From positions 253,501-317,500 of the forward strand of contig JAODUP010000573.1 of the NCBI GenBank assembly GCA_025642065.1: a DNA stretch of 64,000 bases. The letters run 5' to 3'. Positions 59,736 to 64,000 of this stretch are shown here, piece after piece. Position 1 is the first letter of the stretch; each line of letters begins with the position of its first letter. The DNA comes from Paralvinella palmiformis. Lineage: Eukaryota > Annelida > Polychaeta > Terebellida > Alvinellidae. A program made the translations under genes and the position numbers. The notes below the pieces were generated by a model. It saw only the letters and a program-made list of their open reading frames with translations. It did not search any database and was not told the origin of the DNA.

Positions 59736-59779
59736 GAGCATTTTGTCAGATTAGGATACATAGCAATATTATTGTCAAC

Positions 59780-60110
59780 ATGAACACAATACATTATCTG
59801 ATGTTAATTTATCTCGGCCTGACCTCCATCACCTTGACCTCGTGTCTACCGGCCAAGTCACGTGGTAGGAGGCTGTCCGCTTCCGGGTCACACGACAGAC
59901 AGCGGATCCGGTCGTCGGCGAAGAGACTCCGCGTGCTCCAGAGAATGCTAAGACAGCTCGATCCGGAAGATGTTCAGTGGCTTCTCAGGCAGAAAAAGTT
60001 CTCGGACTTACACGTGGCTCCTCGGTATAGCGAACAACTAAAAGACGGACAGATCAGGTTCGAATCCACGGAACCGCTGCCAGGGCGCTACGACAACGAT
60101 AATGAAATAG
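59780..60110 (+). CDS. First coding exon of a secreted protein precursor, unknown family (partial)
   Basis: ATG at 59780 opens a hydrophobic signal peptide (MNTIHYLMLIYLGLTSITL...SCLP), with cleavage plausible around residues 21-25. Then comes a basic region with potential convertase sites (SRGRR, SAKR), an amphipathic stretch RVLQRMLRQLDPEDVQWLL and an acidic end RYDNDNE. A consensus donor gtgagt at 60111 ends the exon in phase 1 after 110 codons. GC content is far above the flanks. The pattern fits a peptide hormone or growth-factor precursor. The LQRLL-like segment faintly recalls PDGF propeptides, but there is no cystine-knot sequence to support that. The next exon is not certain. Confidence 0.75.
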
Positions 60111-61551
60111 GTGAGTCTATCCAGCGTACTACTCTCTTATATACAGTCTAGGATCTAGATCCTGAATATGTTAATCATTTTACGTCCTGGACACCTCTCC
60201 TTAAAGTTCATTGGGTATCCTCAATAAAATCTATTTTGAAGAAGGATATAGTACTTCATATTGTTGATATTACTCAATATATGTCAGCCATAACGATATC
60301 ACCCAATATATTCCTTCTGTGGATACGCCATCCTATATCACACACTCAACGACATTATATACATATATCACTTATTTTCACTGACATTGTGTTTTTTTGT
60401 TGTAAAAACACATTTTCTCAATCACAATAACATCAATATATCGCTATATGTGGCTACCTTGACCTTTGTGGCTTGTCTGGATCGCTAACATGTAATACGG
60501 CCACAAATCTGACTCACATCAGTAAATATCTAACTTATTGGTTACGCCTACTGGATCCAGGACGTATCCTGAACATGATAAATATTGACTTGTCTGGATC
60601 TTGTAACATCACACTTGGCATCTTATGTCACGGCACCTGTAAGTTATGTCACGGTGTTTGTTGTGATATGTGAGCTCGCCAAGTGTGTGTGTGTGTGCGT
60701 GTGTGTGAGAGTGTGTGTATGTGAGAGAGAGAGAGAGAGAGAGGCGTCTCCTGTTTTTTAATAATATCCGGATTGTATTAGAATAATAATATTCGCCCAG
60801 TTCACATAACAATAATTCAATTCAATCAATTTATTTCAGAATATAAAATTCATATACATATGAATTATGATACAGTGAAGTATATAATACACATAACAAA
60901 TTATAAACAAATTATAAATTGAGTATTTTCGTCCATCTCGAACAATAGCTAGAATGATAATAAAACAAACTAGAGACAATACATTCTACTAGCTAAATGT
61001 GTTTTAAAACTATAAACGTTCTTGCGAACCAGCACCCGAAATGAATGACTATAATACACACAAATACTAGTGTCTATATCACAGATATTCAGACCTTTAC
61101 GAATCATAAAACAATCGTCCCCCTCAGTTTTGTTAAAACAGCCGAAGTGTTGCCAATCCTAAACTCGGGGGCGAGGGCGAGTTGACATCGTTTGTTTGGA
61201 GGTCATTAAGTACAATTCGGGAAATGGCTCCTATGTGGTATATAGTACCTAATAGTATCTTATTGCTAGTGTTACTTATAATTACTGGTGATATCAACTC
61301 AGTTTTGTTTCCTAATGGCTAGTGATACCCAATGATTAGTATTACCTAGTGGCATCAAGTACCTAGTGGTATCACATGGCTAATGCTACCTTATCTCATG
61401 TGGTTTCTATGTGGCTAGTGGTATTGAGTGGTTACTATTTTTATAAATACCATTAGCCATATTGAGTCTAATAGTATCCACATATATTATTAGCCTATAA
61501 AGAAGTTAATAAAGTCTAATTGTACGTAATAGGGAAATTGTATGGTATCTT

Positions 61552-61591
<40 letters not shown>

Positions 61592-61738
61592 CTACTGGTA
61601 CTTATAATGGCCAGAGGTACTCAATGACTAATGACATTATACTAACAAATGATACTTGGTGGCTTCATCCAGGTAGTATTTGGTATCATACCTGACAACC
61701 AAAATATTATTAACTAGATCAGAGACCAAAATACCACA
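60111..61738. other. Intron or intergenic DNA after the secreted-precursor exon
   Basis: No exon recognised. Contains (GT)n/(GA)n near 60685-60742, a perfect-arm palindrome attcatatacatatgaat at 60848-60865 and degenerate ctagtggtat-type repeats at 61200-61480. Confidence 0.5.
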
Positions 61739-62233
61739 CTAGGACCGCGGCATTACCTCTCCATCAATCTGGATACCTTTACTTTGATGCTCAGGACTGG
61801 GGTCATGCTGTTCCTGAGTCCTGGATCGCAATTTATCCGTTCTGGAGAACGACTGATGATCCGGAACGCATATTACAAGCGGGACATCACTCCCAGAAAG
61901 TCCCCTTACCACCGCCGGTGGCGCCCCAAGCGGTCGCGTTAATGAACTGTGACTATAGCTTCTAAATCCGAACGGCGAAATGATAGAGGATCCAGAACCG
62001 TACCACGTGACCACCAACCCTTGATCCACACATCTTTTCGGTAGAGATCCATGTATTAATCATCTGCCAGTACGGCCTTATAGCGAGTTGATAACGTCCT
62101 GGATAACAAACCTGATAAACGGTGGTAACACGCAATTACACGTGAACCTGCTAGACGACCACCTGTTTGAGAGACCATTAAAACCGATCCCACTAATTGA
62201 TTAATCTCGTAGTTAGTGACTGTGAGACCTATC
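61739..62233. other. GC-richer block with competing open frames, candidate exon(s)
   Basis: Plus strand: an acceptor-like ctttactttgatgctcag near 61778-61795 and two overlapping open frames to about 62000. One ends in a basic tail (YHRRWRPKRSR stop). A further frame at 62025-62201 reads PCINHLPVRPYSELITSWIT before a stop. Minus strand: a 96-codon open frame 62029-61739. They cannot all be real; which, if any, continues the secreted precursor is undecided. Confidence 0.3.
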
Positions 62234-62298
62234 TGAAAAGACCACCTCTGATATGTTTCTTCTAGTGATTAGCTCTCTCATGACAATATAGGAAAAAG

Positions 62299-62339
<41 letters not shown>

Positions 62340-62545
62340 CTCTACGACAGACTGGCTTTATATCTTACATTTTAAGTTCAAGTAATACCCATCTCCCCCC
62401 TCCACCCATCTCAAAACAATCATCGGGATATTTTAGATCAGATCATATTACATGAACTTTATCTTAACTCAAGTCACGTGGTGACTCAACTTTAATGTCT
62501 TTGAATTTCTCTTCTTTTGTTAGCAAAGTCGCTTTATTGATTATA

Positions 62546-62599
<54 letters not shown>
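62546..62599. repeat. (ATT)n microsatellite
   Basis: Pure tta triplets. A matching (AAT)n lies at 63679-63727. Confidence 0.95.
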
Positions 62600-62818
62600 G
62601 TAACCTACCAGTTCTACCGTGTCATTATAATATAGACATTATTTTGTACAATAATTAGTATCGTATCTCCTTCAATATTTCACTAAATCTCCAATAACGC
62701 GTAAAATTAATTTACTATTTTATCCTAAGATATTTCAATTGATACCAGAAGGTTCTGAGTTCTGATCCTTTAGTTATCTGCTTGATTTTTCCTCTACCCA
62801 GTTATGGTTATAATATAG

Positions 62819-63050
62819 ATCAATAACGGGAGTGTCGGGGGGAGAAATAATTTTGTGGATTCGAGCCGAGAAATTCCCGAATTTGTATCCGGCTACATTA
62901 GCTCTGTGCCACGAAGACCCGATCTAAGTCTCGTGTTAAACAATACGTACGTTATCCATCAGAGTAAAACCTGTCTTCAACGACCATCTTACGTCACCGA
63001 TATGGCCTCACCGCTTTCTCGTAATAAGGGATCACAAATTGAGTGCACGA
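62819..63050 (+). other. Candidate coding segment ending at a consensus donor
   Basis: Open frame reading REIPEFVSGYISSVPRRPDL and on to SQIECTS, followed exactly by gtaagt at 63051. GC content is higher than the flanks. No good acceptor is seen upstream within the open frame, so it may be a first exon or chance. Confidence 0.3.
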
Positions 63051-63531
63051 GTAAGTGAATGTGTGAATGAGTACCTTATAATGGTTTTCGAGGTATGCTA
63101 TCAGTAATATTTACACACTACATGATACAATTCATTCATATACCAGATACCATGTGTACCATATACCAGGTCTATAGTATGCTATCTCTAGGTTTATTGC
63201 CTATTGGCGGTCCTGTACCAGGCCGATAATACAAAACAATTATACACAGTCATAAAAGTACTGTCTCATCCTTTGTATAATTCGGTACCTGGTACTCTCC
63301 TCTTAACTTCTGTTATATGATCCTGACATGTACACTATTAGTGACCGTACACGGGACACACAGGTGGGGAAATGGCAGTGTTAGCACGTGACTGGACCTA
63401 TGAGCACGTGACACTGGAGACTAGACGTGTTAAGTCGCGGCGTCACTAAATATTGACACTACTCAGCCATAAATCCTTTATAGTCGACTAGTTTTAGAGA
63501 AAAAAAGAGGTTAATCTTTTGTTTGTCTTTA

Positions 63532-63582
63532 GATTCAACCAGTTCGTGGATTACTGTTACCTGAGAACTAAGGTCTGTGTGG
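63532..63582 (+). other. Candidate small exon
   Basis: Acceptor tgtttgtctttag, then one frame reads FNQFVDYCYLRTK up to donor gtctgt. The phase does not match the exon ending at 60110, where the joined frame would stop after about 10 codons. Confidence 0.25.
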
Positions 63583-63677
63583 AGTGGGGGGTGGGGGAAG
63601 GGGGGGGGAATGGGTTTAATTCATTAACCTGATATAAACTGTAGTAGAAGATGTTGAATAAAGTCAAATAAGTAGAC

Positions 63678-63729
<52 letters not shown>

Positions 63730-64000
63730 GTAACGTCATTTTTAAGCTATGTTGTATGTTTATAGAAAACCATTATGCTAAAATTGTTTATAAAGATTGT
63801 TTTGTTTTCTTTTAGCATGAAACATCTACCAAACTGTAAGATTTATGTAAATGAACTGATTATTGAGTTAGTTAGTACTATTTAGTAGATTTAGCTCGGG
63901 GTCAGGTAAGGTTATGATATTGGCCAAGTCAGAATATCTGTAACCTGTTGATCGAGATCTAAATATATACACGATGCTTGTGTCACTTGACGTCAGAATA
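63583..64000. other. Right edge, no gene seen
   Basis: G-rich tract (63585-63611), (AAT)n at 63679-63727, then AT-rich DNA without recognisable exons. Confidence 0.5.

Noticed and set aside
59780..60110. PDGF/VEGF identity for the secreted precursor
   Set aside because: Only a faint LQRLL-like propeptide resemblance; no cystine-knot residues are visible in this exon.

Overview
The window is animal nuclear DNA. It is AT-rich, has long introns with GT-AG splice sites, and is dense in (CA)n/(AT)n microsatellites, minisatellites, tRNA-derived SINEs and small DNA-transposon relics. A nested THAP-domain ORF and a P2X7-C-domain relic add to this picture. Together these suggest an invertebrate, most likely a lophotrochozoan and perhaps a gastropod or other mollusc. 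That placement is inference; there is no species-diagnostic sequence.

One gene dominates: a complete p90 ribosomal S6 kinase (RSK/RPS6KA family) on the + strand, coding from 14961 to 46627 in 20 coding exons. The exons join in phase to give 729 codons (human RSKs have about 735-740). Both kinase domains, the turn and hydrophobic motifs of the linker, the C-terminal ERK docking site and a terminal PDZ ligand can be read directly. Nearly every long intron is filled by a tandem array or a mobile element. Examples are a 23-bp array with a 163-bp higher-order period (intron 3), a nested THAP ORF and an opposite-strand P2X7-C relic (intron 6), and an AG-free 22-bp array abutting exon 8 (intron 7). 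Others are 45 in-register 40-bp units carrying acceptor-like motifs (intron 9), 14 tandem TGACTCA sites plus a 13-bp array (intron 10), and a 32-bp array (intron 18). SINEs sit in introns 5 and 14, and a small inverted-terminal element in introns 9 and 13.

Upstream (1-14960) I see no convincing protein gene, only three SINE copies, a 42-bp, a 56-bp and a large 50-bp minisatellite, and low-complexity DNA. Downstream (46628-59779) is mostly non-coding: the RSK 3' region, a long CT/GT tract, a CpG- and CCAAT-rich island (52.06-52.53 kb) and a cluster of CRE-like sites (56.44-56.88 kb). A second + strand gene begins at 59780. Its first coding exon encodes a signal peptide and a basic, cysteine-poor secreted precursor that I cannot name; later exons may lie in the GC-richer pieces at 61.74-62.23 and 62.8-63.6 kb.

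Functionally the window centres on ERK-to-RSK signalling. Clusters of AP-1 and CRE motifs in and near the gene are notable because Fos and CREB are known RSK targets, but any feedback regulation is speculative.
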